DNA from: Cristatella mucedo
Taxonomy: Eukaryota; Bryozoa; Phylactolaemata; Cristatellidae
Length of the DNA stretch: 64,000 bases
Direction of reading: 5' to 3'
NCBI GenBank assembly: GCA_009760855.2
Contig: WPIO01000002.1
Span: 12,122,501-12,186,500, forward strand
In this document: piece after piece, positions 29,330 through 39,861 of the stretch
How the letters are laid out: each line of letters begins with the position of its first letter
Numbering within the stretch: the first letter of the stretch is position 1
Made by a program: the position numbers and the translations under genes
Notes under the pieces: model-generated
Seen by the model: only the letters and a program-made list of their open reading frames with translations
Told to the model about the DNA's origin: nothing
Databases searched by the model: none

Positions 29330-30202
29330 ATGGCCTCATTCGATGAAGCAGCGTTGGATTATGATAGCGATGACTCTTTTGATGTGAATGACTATTTTAT
29401 TGAAATTCCAGAAATGGAATTTTTCTATGAGGAGAAACTAGAATTGATGAAAATGCTTGACTCGGAAAGTGAAATAAGATCATTCATTACTGAGTCAATT
29501 GCGTTAACCGTCAATACTAGTTCAAGTCGACGCCAAGAGGGTGACTTGTTCGACCGTCTATCCTTGTCAATCTCTCCTAGTGCAAGTCGATGCCCAGAGG
29601 GTAACTTGTACGATCGTCTTTACTTACCATTCTCACCTAGTGCTAGTCGATGCCCAGAGGGTGACTTGTTCGACCGTCTATCCTTGTCAATCTCTCCTAG
29701 TGCAAGTCGATGCCCAGAGGGTAACTTGTACGATCGTCTTTACTTACCATTCTCACCTAGTGCTAGTCGATGCCTAAATGGTGACTTGTTCGACCGTCTA
29801 TCCTGCATCTTTCTTGGGAGTTCGTGTCGATGCTCAGAGGGTGATACGGCTCGGGGAGGAATGTGTAAAACAACTAATAACTTTGTAAATCTTAGTGCAA
29901 GTCTATACCTAAATGGTGACTTGTTCGATCATCTATACTTGCCATTCTTGTTTAGTACGAGTCGATGCCTGAATGGCGACTTGTACGATCATCTATCCTA
30001 TATCTTTCTTGGGAGCTCGTGTCGATACCCAGCGAGTGACACAGCTCGGGTTTTTGTGTTTTTGTCATTTAATAAAGTGTTTGTCAAATGCATGACAAGT
30101 ATTTTAGAATATCAAGATGAATCAACACTTGGAAGCGTAAGTATAAAGGTAAGTAAGGTAAGTATTGCGGCGCATAGGGGGGAGGGGGCTAGTACAGGGT
30201 AA
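29330..30202 (+). CDS. Tandem-repeat acidic protein (candidate early protein)
   Basis: An intact 290-aa frame. Residues 1-60 are strongly acidic (DYDSDDSFDVNDYF, EMEFFYEEKLELMKML). Residues about 64-245 are ~20-aa repeats of the type S-x-S-R-C-x-x-G-[DN]-L-[FY]-D-[RH]-L-x-x-x-[IF], alternating between an LSLSISP and an LYLPFSP ending. At DNA level a ~120-bp double unit at 29539-29658 is duplicated almost exactly at 29659-29778. A higher-order unit ending FLGSS-C-R...DTAR appears twice. The last ~45 residues are unrelated. No known domain is recognised. It is the only gene of the element with host-type promoter motifs and no TATATAGAAA box. Confidence 0.6.
   Translation: MASFDEAALDYDSDDSFDVNDYFIEIPEMEFFYEEKLELMKMLDSESEIRSFITESIALTVNTSSSRRQEGDLFDRLSLSISPSASRCPEGNLYDRLYLPFSPSASRCPEGDLFDRLSLSISPSASRCPEGNLYDRLYLPFSPSASRCLNGDLFDRLSCIFLGSSCRCSEGDTARGGMCKTTNNFVNLSASLYLNGDLFDHLYLPFLFSTSRCLNGDLYDHLSYIFLGSSCRYPASDTARVFVFLSFNKVFVKCMTSILEYQDESTLGSVSIKVSKVSIAAHRGEGASTG
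29525..30055 (+). repeat. 60-bp coding tandem repeat array
   Basis: About nine in-phase 60-bp units, some degenerate, organised partly as 120-bp doublets. The first four are nearly identical in alternating pairs, which points to recent unequal exchange. Confidence 0.85.
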
Positions 30203-30227
30203 AGTTCATCGTATACCAGATTTGAAT

Positions 30228-30295
30228 AGGTTGGCTAGCCAGTTGACTTATTGGACCAATGGTAGACGCTAAGAGCATGAGATCGAATCACGAAA
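30228..30295 (+). other. Weak tRNA/SINE-like sequence
   Basis: Contains an A-box-like TGGACCAATGG and a B-box-like GATCGAATC. They are only about 30 nt apart and no cloverleaf can be drawn. It may be a SINE remnant or chance. Confidence 0.15.
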
Positions 30296-30322
30296 CAGAC
30301 ATAATTTTTAATGTTGGAGGAA

Positions 30323-30477
30323 AAGTAAACTTTTGGTGAGTAGTCTGGGATTTTTTCATTTCATAGGCTTACACTCGAAGAGAGCATTTTGAAACGAGAT
30401 CGAGCAAAAAGCGAGATCGAGTGAAAAAATGCTCGATTTGAGGGTGAGGCTATGAAATGGAAAAATCACATACTACT
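30323..30477 (-). repeat. Right terminal inverted repeat
   Basis: Inverted copy of 4352-4507, with the same internal hairpin arms and the same terminal CTACT (AGTAG in reverse). Confidence 0.9.
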
Positions 30478-30545
30478 TGGATAGCATACAGGAGTATGAG
30501 AAAATTTGGTCGAGCGTGTGGCCCTTGATGTGCGTAGGGATATAA
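30478..30545 (-). mobile_element. Right remnant of the outer LINE (family 1)
   Basis: Matches the LINE at 18350-18415 (TATGAGAAAATTTGGTCGAG, then CCTTGATGTGCGTAGG). It continues the LINE interrupted by the Polinton. About 30-40 bp of LINE sequence overlaps what is present left of the left TIR, so the junction is not a clean 6-bp duplication. Similarity ends at about 30545, the probable 5' truncation. Confidence 0.6.
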
Positions 30546-31204
30546 AGAGAGAGCCTGAAAGCTGGACCGTCTCCTTTGGTCCGCCGGTCGGCGAGTCATT
30601 GCTCCGAGCGTCCGCTACTGCGAGCTTAAACGACTCTTGCTAAAGTCATCTGCCGCACCGGCTTTAAACTAAACGTAGTACTTTTCGCTGTCACAAGTGC
30701 GGTTTCACTGAGGGCTGCCTGGGCATTTTTAATTGCTCAGTGCTCGCCATTTCGGCATTCGGCGAGCGTCATGTTTGAATGCATTGCACGATTGAACCGC
30801 AATGTTAACTACTAACGCTTTAACGCGGACTGCTCAGCTCAAAGCACTGATAGATCTGGTTGCGAAGACAGCACCCCTATCACAAATACCTCCGAGAGCG
30901 CCGCTCCCTCGGAAACGTCCCTTCTTTCATACTGCATCTCTATATGTCTTTGCAGACTCTTATCAGTCTATCAGTGCCTATCAGCACAGTCGACTTTGCG
31001 TACAAGCATATCGGATATAGGAATACTCGCTTTATAAGAATAGCAGTTTCACGTCACAGATTTACTCTATCTGTAGTCTCACTCCACCCCTAGGAATACT
31101 CCGCCTGTAAGAATGGTCATTTGCCGGCCCGAGCGTATTCGCGTAAGTGTTGTCGACTGTACCTAGCAGCCTACCGGTACAAGGTCACAAACTGGTTTCC
31201 TGTT
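30546..31204. other. Unassigned, GC-richer segment
   Basis: Sits between the LINE remnant and a plus-strand LINE 3' tail. It could be the 5' part of an internally deleted element that ends at 31370. No protein or RNA gene is recognised. Confidence 0.25.
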
Positions 31205-31370
31205 CTATAATTGCGACATTGTTCAATTTATAAATAAAGAATCCTACTTCGCAGCCAATCACCTTTGCACCAAATGTAAAGCGCCTTGAAAGAGATTGAG
31301 TTATCTGAGGGAGCTTTATCAAGTGCATTGTCATTATAATTATTATTATTATTATTATTATTACTTGTCA
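31205..31370 (+). mobile_element. LINE family 1 3' tail
   Basis: Carries the family signature GCGCCTTGAAAGAGATTGAG, then GAGCTTTATCAAGTGCATTG, and ends in (ATT)n at about 31335-31363, like the ends at 45320 and (inverted) 15855. Confidence 0.7.
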
Positions 31371-34300
31371 TGGTAGAGTCTGGAACTGATTAACCGCTAT
31401 AAACGAGGAAAGACAACTGTATCCAACTTTATGTAGGTCTTGCTCAGTCTCAGGATTAAACAGGTCGTAAATCCACGCGGCTGCTTGGTTGCTTCGGGAA
31501 TCGGAATAGCGACTTTTGAGCTATAGAGTTGCTTGGTGCGGGTATAAAGCATTTTCCAATTGTTGGCTGGAAATTCCAAATATTCATAAATCCTCTTTGT
31601 GACTCTGATGAACGGAGCATTCAAAGACAACTGCTGTTCCAGTTAGTTTTAAATTGCCCGGATAGACAATAGATTCTCTCAATGAGCTTTTAACGTGACT
31701 TATTAATGTTGTTATTACTAAGTTGGAATAAGTGCCACTGAAACACGAGTGATCATTTGATGCAATCGCGAATTTTATTGATTTGACCCGTAACCACTCA
31801 TTGTAAAGTCAAGACTCTATAGGTATTTACTTAAAGCTAGATTTACTTAAAGCTAGATCATTTAGCGTCGCCCTTTTGCAACCGCCACTCGAAACGTGCC
31901 AGCAGTCTAATATACCGATGCGTGACCGATATTCAGTATCCATATATATCAAGTATGCGGGACTTGATATACATGAAATTACAATTCATCATAAAATCTA
32001 TTTGAATCATAAAATAAGATAACAACAGCATTGCACAGGTTTAGTTTAGTCTGAAATCCTTGTCTTAGGACACCTGGTTTAAAATTAGAAATTAACAATT
32101 AGACTTCGGGCGGAATTTCAACGTGCACCTTGACCGCTTCTTCCGTGACTAGTCTACATCTGGCAGGCCGCGAGATTTCTCACCATTCAGCTCAAGCAAG
32201 CTGATGAGAGCGAGCACGGACTTGCGCTTAAGACGGAAATTCACCGTTGCGTTTGTGTCGCATTTTTCACGTAATAAGGACAGATGTCATGAACGTCTCA
32301 CGTCCCTGGGTTTTTGCCCAGGGACGTGCCTTTCGCTTTTCACCACCATTGGTAATTGGTTTGAGCACAGTAACTTTGATTGGTTTGAGTACAGGCAACT
32401 TGTTATCATTCACTGCAGGCACGAGTGGATGCCGCTAAGGTTATCAAGGCACGTACACAGCGAAGCAAGATTGCATTTTTTTAAGAGTATTATGATGGTT
32501 CTTACATGTTAAATGAACGATTTAAAATTTAAAAACTTTTTACTGGACCACAATATGGGCTAATTAAGACACGCTTACAAGAGCGGGCAGCTCTTAAAAC
32601 CATCAGCTTAGCCTTTATAAGAGGGGTATTAAGTGCAGCTTTTGTCTGTACTCCCAGTTTTACTTTATACAAAATGCAATAAGATTAGAGGCCGTTTGAC
32701 GTTAGTGCGTCGGATATTCTTCGTTTTTTCATTTGGGAATAACTAGTCTTGTATGTAGTTGTCGCCTGAATCGTTTTCGGTACGATGCTGACACACGACA
32801 GGTGGGTAATAGACCTGTACTCTTTCTTTCTTTTTTCTTTTGCTAAAGCTGTCCATTGTCTGCCGGCTTTCCTTGACACAATTCTTTTGTCACACTTGCA
32901 AAGTTGAGCTACGTAAAATTCAAAGGCATCAAGTTAGAATGGAATTCGTCAACAGCCGAAGTTGCCAAATACTGAATAGGGCGTCTGCACGTAAACGGGC
33001 CACATGCAAAGAAGTTGACGTTTTTTCTGTCAGCAGTTGGTCTGGAAACCATCTCTATACTGACCAATAACCAATTTTGGTTGTGCTTACATCAACAAAC
33101 CCTTTTTCAAATTCGTTAGTTAAATTAATTGGTGCGCAGTCTGGATGCACATCATGAGGGCATGTTTTGGATTATTTATTATTTACCTTTCGAATGGCAC
33201 CTCAGCCTCACTGCAATAGTAGTTCTCCCCAGCGATGTATAGGCTGGCTCAGCGTGGCACACTTGCATGAATATTGAGCCTATGAAAACGGTGCAGATCT
33301 GCTTGGGGATTTCTGTGCTCAGCATGCTTCACTGAATCATCTCACGCACTCACAGGCAGATGTAGATGCCGGGATGTAAATGCTGTGACTCACTCTTGAC
33401 GCACTTGGCCACGTGTTCTTACAAAGGGGACACTCTTCGTCCACCGCTTCGATCTTTCCTCTTGCTGGGACAGAGGCGAATTAGGTTGCATCACCCCTTA
33501 TTTAAATTGCAAGTCGAACTCTTGGCTCGTCAAGCAGTTAACTCAGCTATTCCACCGGAAATTTGTTTTCAAATGATTACTCCAAATTAAAAAAAAATTC
33601 ACATCATTTTCGCGTGAGTGTTTTTAACTTTTAGAAGCTCGAAAGAGCTGCTTCAGTCACTCGATAAGGGTCCTTGAAGACCATTTTTAGTAGTTACTGG
33701 TGAATTCACTTTTGTGCATATCGTTACTAGTAATTGGATCATGCTTCCTTCACAAAATATGTAAAGTTTCTAGATGAGATTAGGTTTTCTGAGGATGCTT
33801 TACACATATTGATACCATTATTACTATTTCTGTACACTCAAATGAGGACAGTTCGCTGTAGGAGTCCAACAACCATGACAAACTATAAGTGATGTAAGGC
33901 TGAATTGCATGCACTCAGCGATATCAAATGTCTTTTTGTTTAGGTTTACAGTCTGCTCGTACAAACAGAATCAAGATTAGATATCTTTCGTCAGTAAATC
34001 CCCTGCATGAGTCGCGTGTCAGCAGAGCAATTGTGCTTTCACAAGCACATTTATCTTTCCGGAACGTCTTTCTGGCTCCGTGAAATGGTCGACTTCTCAG
34101 CCTTTGCATCTTATCACCAAGCGGTTGGTTGCGTGAGCAACTGCAAAAGTATATTTGTTTTAGAAATTAGGAAATTTAATAAGGTAGTTGCATGCTCGAA
34201 CTCTCTGGTCTCATTCATATGTTTACAGGATTCGCGAATGTAGGCATCCGGGCTTCACCCGACTTACTTATTCGTACATGCTGAACCGTAAATTATTACC

Positions 34301-35190
34301 TTAACACTGTATGAACACTGAAGTTGGTACTCATCTCAGTGGAAAAGAGGACACATACTGGTTATTGGTAGGCTTTCTTACGAAGCGCTATGCTTCTGTA
34401 AATACGAAGTAATGGAAATTTTAATGCCATAACATCGGGGAAACAACCGATAGTCCAGATGTTTGCCTCAGTGTTTCAGGATCAGATTCCGTGTCATTCT
34501 AAATCCAAATAAAAAACAGCTGCTACCATATTGATCGTATAAAGGTAGTTGGATTCAAAGGGAAAAAAGTATGGGACTGCATCTTTACTGGAGCAAGGTC
34601 AGTACAAAAAGATAGCAAGTGCACTAAGGTTGATTTAAAGTCATGCAACTTGCGCAAAATGCAATACTGTTAATTATCAGAAGTTTGCATCTGATCCTAT
34701 TCAAATGTTAGCTGTTTCTAGGCATACAATGTTCAGCAAAGAAAGCACATCAATTATTCGGTTACGTATTACAAACACCACGTTGGATCTTGCAAACACA
34801 CGCACGACTATTCACTTTGATCACGAAAGTGCTTCTAAATTCCGGTAGGTTAATTAGAGAGTGTTGTGACATAGGTTGGTATATAGTTCCATATTTTGTA
34901 AGTCTATGAAAGAAACGCACGGTCTCTGTAAGAATTGGCATGTCAATGCACTTTCTGAATATTCATCTTTATTTTGAAAGCTATCCCAAGCTTTATCGTG
35001 ACGCCAATTTACATCCGGCTGTCGGTTTGCAGCACAAAGTGTAGTTAGATGCCAGCACTTTAAAAATAAGGTTCGCCAAATCTTACCGTATTTTACTTAA
35101 GCTAGATTTAAGCCACTGGCTACAAAATCTTTAGACTCGATAGCTAGTTTGAAGCACTTAAGGAAACGTATGAGGGGCTCGGAAAAACGG
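31371..35190. other. Host intergenic or intronic DNA, no gene recognised
   Basis: Only short unsupported frames. A small direct duplication (ACTTAAAGCTAGAT twice) occurs at about 31829-31860, and a perfect 12-bp hairpin at 32299-32328. No LINE or SINE similarity was seen by eye. Confidence 0.35.
32299..32328. other. Perfect hairpin, 12-bp stem
   Basis: CACGTCCCTGGG, a 6-nt T-rich loop, then CCCAGGGACGTG. It is not associated with any recognised gene. Confidence 0.6.
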
Positions 35191-35479
35191 TTCCAGGGCT
35201 ATTCGGTGTAGGACAATTCGGTGCAGGACATTTCGGAGTGGACAAATCAGAACAGACAATTTGGAGCAGGATATTAAAAAAATTTGTATTTTAAATTTAA
35301 ACGAATTTTTTTGTTAATCATGTTTAATATAACTATGAAACCTTATAAAAAAAAGTTTATTTAGCTTACTACAAAAAAATCATAGCAAATACCAGCATCT
35401 CTTGCACAAAATCAAATCTTTAAAATGCTGCCAGTATACTAAATGTTAATCCATTAAATTAATGTTGTGTCTACATCCG

Positions 35480-36622
35480 CGAAAGTAATCAATTGATGAA
35501 ACATTTTCGTAATCTAACACAAGCGTGAGCAATTGACGATCCAGGTCTCAATATTTCTTTTTCCTCATGAAATGTTGAAAGCACAGCAACAGCTCGTTGT
35601 TGTTGTCATAGTCGTCTTCCAATAAAAGTGTCTTCGAAGTAGTTCAGTAGTTGGTCAATTTCTGGAAATGAATCGAGCTCTATCAGTTCTTCATAAACAC
35701 GAACTTTATCGTTGTTTGGAACGTAAGCCAGAGCGACCAGCATTCGGATGTGCATCGCATATTCGGGTTTGGTGCTGTATCTCCCTGCGTATCCATATTC
35801 TTCAACTTTACGCCAGATGCATTGTCCAAAATGGAAATGGCAGCCGTAAATCTGTGGCTGGAAGACGCTTGTGAACGCATTCTTTGGTGCTTTTTCGAAG
35901 TCGGTTATGACGGTGTGTGGTTGTAATCTAGGTTCAATCTCTTTCAATTTCACCAGCAAAACTGTGTGAGGAGTTTCCGTTTTATTTGGCAGCAAGGCGG
36001 AGACGCATGGAATGTTAATGCCATCACGTGTTCCATGAATAGTGTACAGTTGTGTATATTCAGATGGACTCACTTTAAAAGTTCCGTCGGCTAACCAAAC
36101 TCTGCATCCACTAAGGAATCGAAGATCTTCCGCCACTGCAAACAATTTAAATTCAATATCATGTCGCAGAAAACGTCGACCATTCGTCGTGATCTGAAGT
36201 TCAGCTAGAAGATTATTGTTTATCTGAGGTGGAAGCTGACGATATCTTTTGGTGCTGCGTTTGATCGTTTTAATTTTTGGTACAGTTGTTGCTGCTGCTG
36301 GACTCAAATTTTCCATCGCTGCCTGGGCAATCACTCATGCTGGTTCTACTGTTTCTTCTGCACGTCGTTTAACGGTTGATCGGACTCGAGGTGTTTCAAG
36401 TTGACCAGTAGATGCTGCGTGCGAATGTTGAGATGGCGGTTTCATTATCACTCCATTGGCTGGATGATAGCGACCTTTGCTGGAACGATCGCAGCATCTC
36501 CATATCTCTTTCTGTTCAGTTTTTTCCATGTGGTAAAGATAACCTTCATAAACCAGCGTTCGCTTTCCTTTCTCTGGTTCTACAAATTCTAATTTGCCAT
36601 TTCTAGGATTCTCTTTACTCAT
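35480..36622 (-). pseudogene. FLYWCH zinc finger plus MULE-type transposase
   Basis: One frame from ATG 36622 with a single TGA at 36335-36337, then open to 35606. The N-terminal part is FLYWCH-like (YEGYLYHMEKTEQKEIWRCC...GRYHPA...HSHAAS). The transposase part has the DDE region ADGTFKVSP (first Asp), VITDFEKA (second Asp) and the GCHFHFGQCIWRKV block typical of MULE transposases. A stop near 35606 is followed by a shifted frame with YDNNNELLLCFQ down to about 35480. The transposase would have moved the element bounded by the inverted repeats at 35.2 and 37.1 kb. It is inactive in this copy. Confidence 0.75.
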
Positions 36623-36801
36623 TTCTGCATAGGATAGTCAAAATTTAAATAGAAAACAAAAACAAAAACTAAAACTATCAAAATAACAAACTGAAATTCA
36701 CAATGTCTCACAGAGGGATGCTGGGCTTGTAAGTTTAAAGCTCAAAAAGTGTCTGTCCACTGACTTTTTCAGTCATGCTTATATACACTGATCCCCCTAG
36801 C

Positions 36802-36935
36802 TACTATGTACTCACTTATTGTGTAATTAAAGGTCTTGGTTAATTGAAAGCGTCTATGTTTCAAATCTATGTACTCACTTATTGTGTAATTAAATGTCTT
36901 GGTTAATTAAAAGCGTCTAGGTTTCGAAACCATGT
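36802..36935. repeat. ~68-bp tandem duplication
   Basis: Two copies of a unit containing ATGTACTCACTTATTGTG, then TCTTGGTTAATT, then AAGCGTCTA, with a partial third start at about 36930. Lies within the MULE, downstream of no gene. Confidence 0.8.
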
Positions 36936-37419
36936 ACTCACGAATTGAACTCGTGTTTATACTGCGTTTAAAGTGCAAAAATGATAACATTGCAAATTTT
37001 CCACTCAAAATTACCGTTTTTTGGTAACGAATTGTCCTGCCTTAATTATCGACTCCGAAATATACGCGATCCATTGTCCGGGACCGAATTGTCCGGTTAC
37101 CCAACCATGTGTCTTTGAACCTACTGACTAAGCTTGTTCGATGCCCTGATAGTGTTCCTACTTGACTACCACACATCAATGTAACCACTTTCTAATGCTA
37201 AAGTGTTCAATATAAACTGTGAACTTAGTGCACCTAAGATAGATTTTCCAATCTGCTAGGGCCTTGCACAGTGCTAAACACCCTATCTAAATAAAGAATT
37301 TCTACGTTTAGAATTTCAGCTTACATAGCTTGGTACATTTAAAACGAATCGAACTGTAGCATTTGATTGCTAATTAAATTAGACGATATTAGAAAAGGCT
37401 CCTCGAATACAACTTTAAC

Positions 37420-37612
37420 TAAGCATCTGAAAGGCATAAGCCTGAGTTATGATCTTCAACGTCGAGAGATAGTGTTTTCAATGCATCGGCGACAAATACA
37501 TCGATGTTGCTTCGTTTTGATGGGTAAAGCAGTCATGACTGTTTATTTGAACTTCTGAATTGAGGCCATTTTCCTTGTAGCCTTCATGTAAAAAGGTTGA
37601 GTCTGAAGCTAA
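37420..37612 (-). pseudogene. Decayed copy of the exon at 61285-61460
   Basis: Minus-strand translation gives FHEGYKEN, then HDCFTHQNEATSMY, aligned in order with YDGYKEY and RDCFTLQHEATLMY of the 61.4-kb exon. At DNA level CATCGGCGACAAATACATCG, then GGGTAAAGCAGTCATGACTG, match that exon. A stop follows soon after, and no donor is conserved. Confidence 0.45.
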
Positions 37613-38572
37613 TGATTTAATTATTAAAGTATGCGAGCTCGACTTTCCTGAGCAAAATCTGGTTTTCAGTGTTATGCTGTCAACATTATTGCAATTGAAT
37701 CACATCTAAGCTATTTTAAGCTTATAATTAGATAATAATAAAAGTGATATGTCATTTAAACGAGTTTTTAAGTGACACAGAACTTTTGACAGCTGAGCTT
37801 AGGGGGATTAGTCAGGGAAGTCGTAGCTCGTATGCATTTCTTCACTTACAGCTTCTAACTTCTGTCACACTAAAAATATATTGCCCCTTTGATACAATAT
37901 TACATGCGATTAGGTTCATGCATTGTAGACATACCGTCTTCAGTTAGTCGCTGCTTGCATATCAGCAGGTATGCAAGCAGGCGTAATCAATGTTAGTGTA
38001 AAACCCTGCAGCAAGGCCTGGCTGCTGTGAGCATTGTCGTTGGACAGTGCACCTCTTAACACCAGCTTGCACTGGCTCCCCTCGATCTGCCAATCGACTT
38101 AAGTATGATAACTTACACCAAGGTGTCTTTACTTTCTTGCTTGGGCCTACTTTATTAGAACTGCTTCCCTATCAGGCCAGGTCTCGAACCACCCTCTCTC
38201 CCGACTCAATTCATTTAGCCGTGCCTCCTGCCAACCTGAAAACTTAGTCGAGACCATTCATTCAGTTTGAAAGTTCTAATTTCAATAAACTCACTCGTGA
38301 CTGATGACACAATGCCCACTCAAAATGTTTAAAGAAAATCTAACAACTCACTTGTTTTCATCAGCATTCACCATGACTCCATACAGTGTCTATAAAAATG
38401 AGTCTTATTACTGCTGACACCATGCCCGACGATCCCGATTATGTTTACGCGTATCCTCTAAAGTGTATTTAAAGTGCTTGGAAAAAGATTTAGTTCAGTA
38501 AGAAACGGGACGACTATCTTTGCAATCAGTACCATTCTTATTATTTAATTTTCAACTTTGCTTTCCTCCTCC

Positions 38573-38709
38573 TTAAGAGGAGATGCAACAAGCTGTATGA
38601 GATTGTGTAGAATTTACTTTAATGGCGAACTTATCACCACCTTTGTAGATGACTAGTTGCACTCGCATCTTTTCAATGCACCCCTTTGATGATCCTGGTG
38701 CTGATTCAG
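38573..38709 (-). pseudogene. Exon-like segment, possibly paralogous to 61708-62056
   Basis: Minus strand: a TTTGCAG acceptor at about 38710, then a frame with KMRVQLVIYKGGDKFAIKV. This parallels KIPVRFVTGSGSDRFVVGV in the exon at 61.7-62.1 kb. It stops after ~45 codons, before any donor. It lies upstream of the 37.4-kb segment in the same order as the two exons at 61-62 kb. Confidence 0.35.
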
Positions 38710-38884
38710 CTGCAAATAAAATTAAAATCAGAACATGCCATTCACGTGAAAGGTCCCACATTATTTTGCATTGTGTTTCAGCTACTGATTAGGCCATCGC
38801 TAACAATATGATTTATTCAGGACTGAATTTTTGAAAAGTATAGCTCACTCAATGCCTGAGTGGCTTTTGATCCGGTATGCAAAC

Positions 38885-39300
38885 GCTTCATTTCAGGTAA
38901 CAAAGAGACGTGAGAAGCATAGTAGAGTCAGGAGAGTAGTCGAGATAACGAGTAGCCTGGAAGTAGCAACTAAGAACGGCTGAAAAGAAGGCGACATGAG
39001 CATGAAAGTAAACGTCATTGCATTGGACTTCCAAAACTAACTTGCAAAGTCTAAGATCTTCAGAACAAAACCTTCTGTCGCCAATGATGTTCAAGCTGAG
39101 GAATGTAACGGCAATTATTGTCAAGACAGGTCGAAAGGGTATGAGGATGCTGAAAATAGTGCAGCATCTCAATTGGTCATCAATGGGCCAAGCCGTGGCT
39201 GGCCTTTTAGGCCTCACGTGTTAGAGCTTTACTTTGCATCCGTTGATACCCAGCAGCTATCTAAGCTTCTTCTGCGAGTAGACGCATGGTGAAACCTCTT
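38885..39300 (-). mobile_element. LINE family 2 3' fragment
   Basis: Shares AACAAAGAGACGTGAGAAGC, then GAGTAGCCTGGAAGTAGCA, then GCCAAGCCGTGG, in the same order as 3665-4030 and 50820-50960. Confidence 0.5.
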
Positions 39301-39861
39301 GGATTTGTAAAAACATGTTCTTCAGCCATATTTGTTGATTGCTTCAGTGCCCCAGTGCCCTATTTCAGTAACCCAGACAAAGTGGACGTGCAATACCCTG
39401 GCCGAGACAGATTCAGAGAGCAAGTTGACTTCTTGCAAGCTACGGGGCAGATCGTAATCCACAAATATGAAGCTAGCATGATGGCTGACTGCAGAAGCAG
39501 TCTCTTAAACAAAGCCTCAGAAGTTTAGAAAGCTGTCGAAAAAGACACCTAAACTCAGAACAGTATGTGATGGTCACACAACCCTGTCACTCATTGGAAG
39601 AGCAAAGTCTTCTAGTCCTCATACAAGTTGGGATGTCCAATGGGTAGCATTTCTGTTTTATCGTCATTTAGTCCGAAAAAATGGCCGACACCCAGAACCG
39701 AATACCTTGAACGCAAGCATTCAGTTCACATTTCCCAGCAGCAGATTCCGACGGCTGATAGAGCGAATGCAGATGAGTATCATCAGCCATAGAATAGTAA
39801 TACTTGAGCCGGTGATGGAACACTAGGTAAGGTGGTTGCTTTTCACGACTCGGTCATTCAT

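Larger units (their letters stand above)
4352..30477. mobile_element. Polinton/Maverick (adintovirus-type) endogenous viral element
   Basis: A 26.1-kb unit bounded by ~155-bp terminal inverted repeats. It encodes the diagnostic Polinton set: protein-primed PolB with an endonuclease VII-like zinc cluster, retroviral-type DDE integrase, adenain-type cysteine protease, A32-type packaging ATPase, double-jelly-roll-type major capsid protein and penton-like minor capsid proteins. It also carries PLA2, fibre, homing endonuclease and small hydrophobic genes. Subtracting the nested LINE leaves about 23.3 kb. The interior is distinctly more AT-rich than the host flanks. Many genes carry nonsense or frameshift lesions, so this copy cannot work as an autonomous virus or transposon, although several structural genes remain open. 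Clean 6-bp target duplications are not visible. Confidence 0.93.
35195..37110 (-). mobile_element. Mutator-like (MULE) DNA transposon, decayed
   Basis: The left end near 35211 has GGACAATTCGGTGCAGGACA. The reverse complement of the right end near 37100 has GGACAATTCGGTCCCGGACA, so the two are inverted repeats. Between them lies a FLYWCH/MULE transposase gene on the minus strand and an AT-rich segment with a ~68-bp tandem repeat. Exact ends and target duplications were not resolved. Confidence 0.7.

Noticed and set aside
30228-30295. tRNA gene near the right TIR
   Set aside because: Box-like words are too close and no cloverleaf can be folded. Listed only as a weak SINE-like trace.
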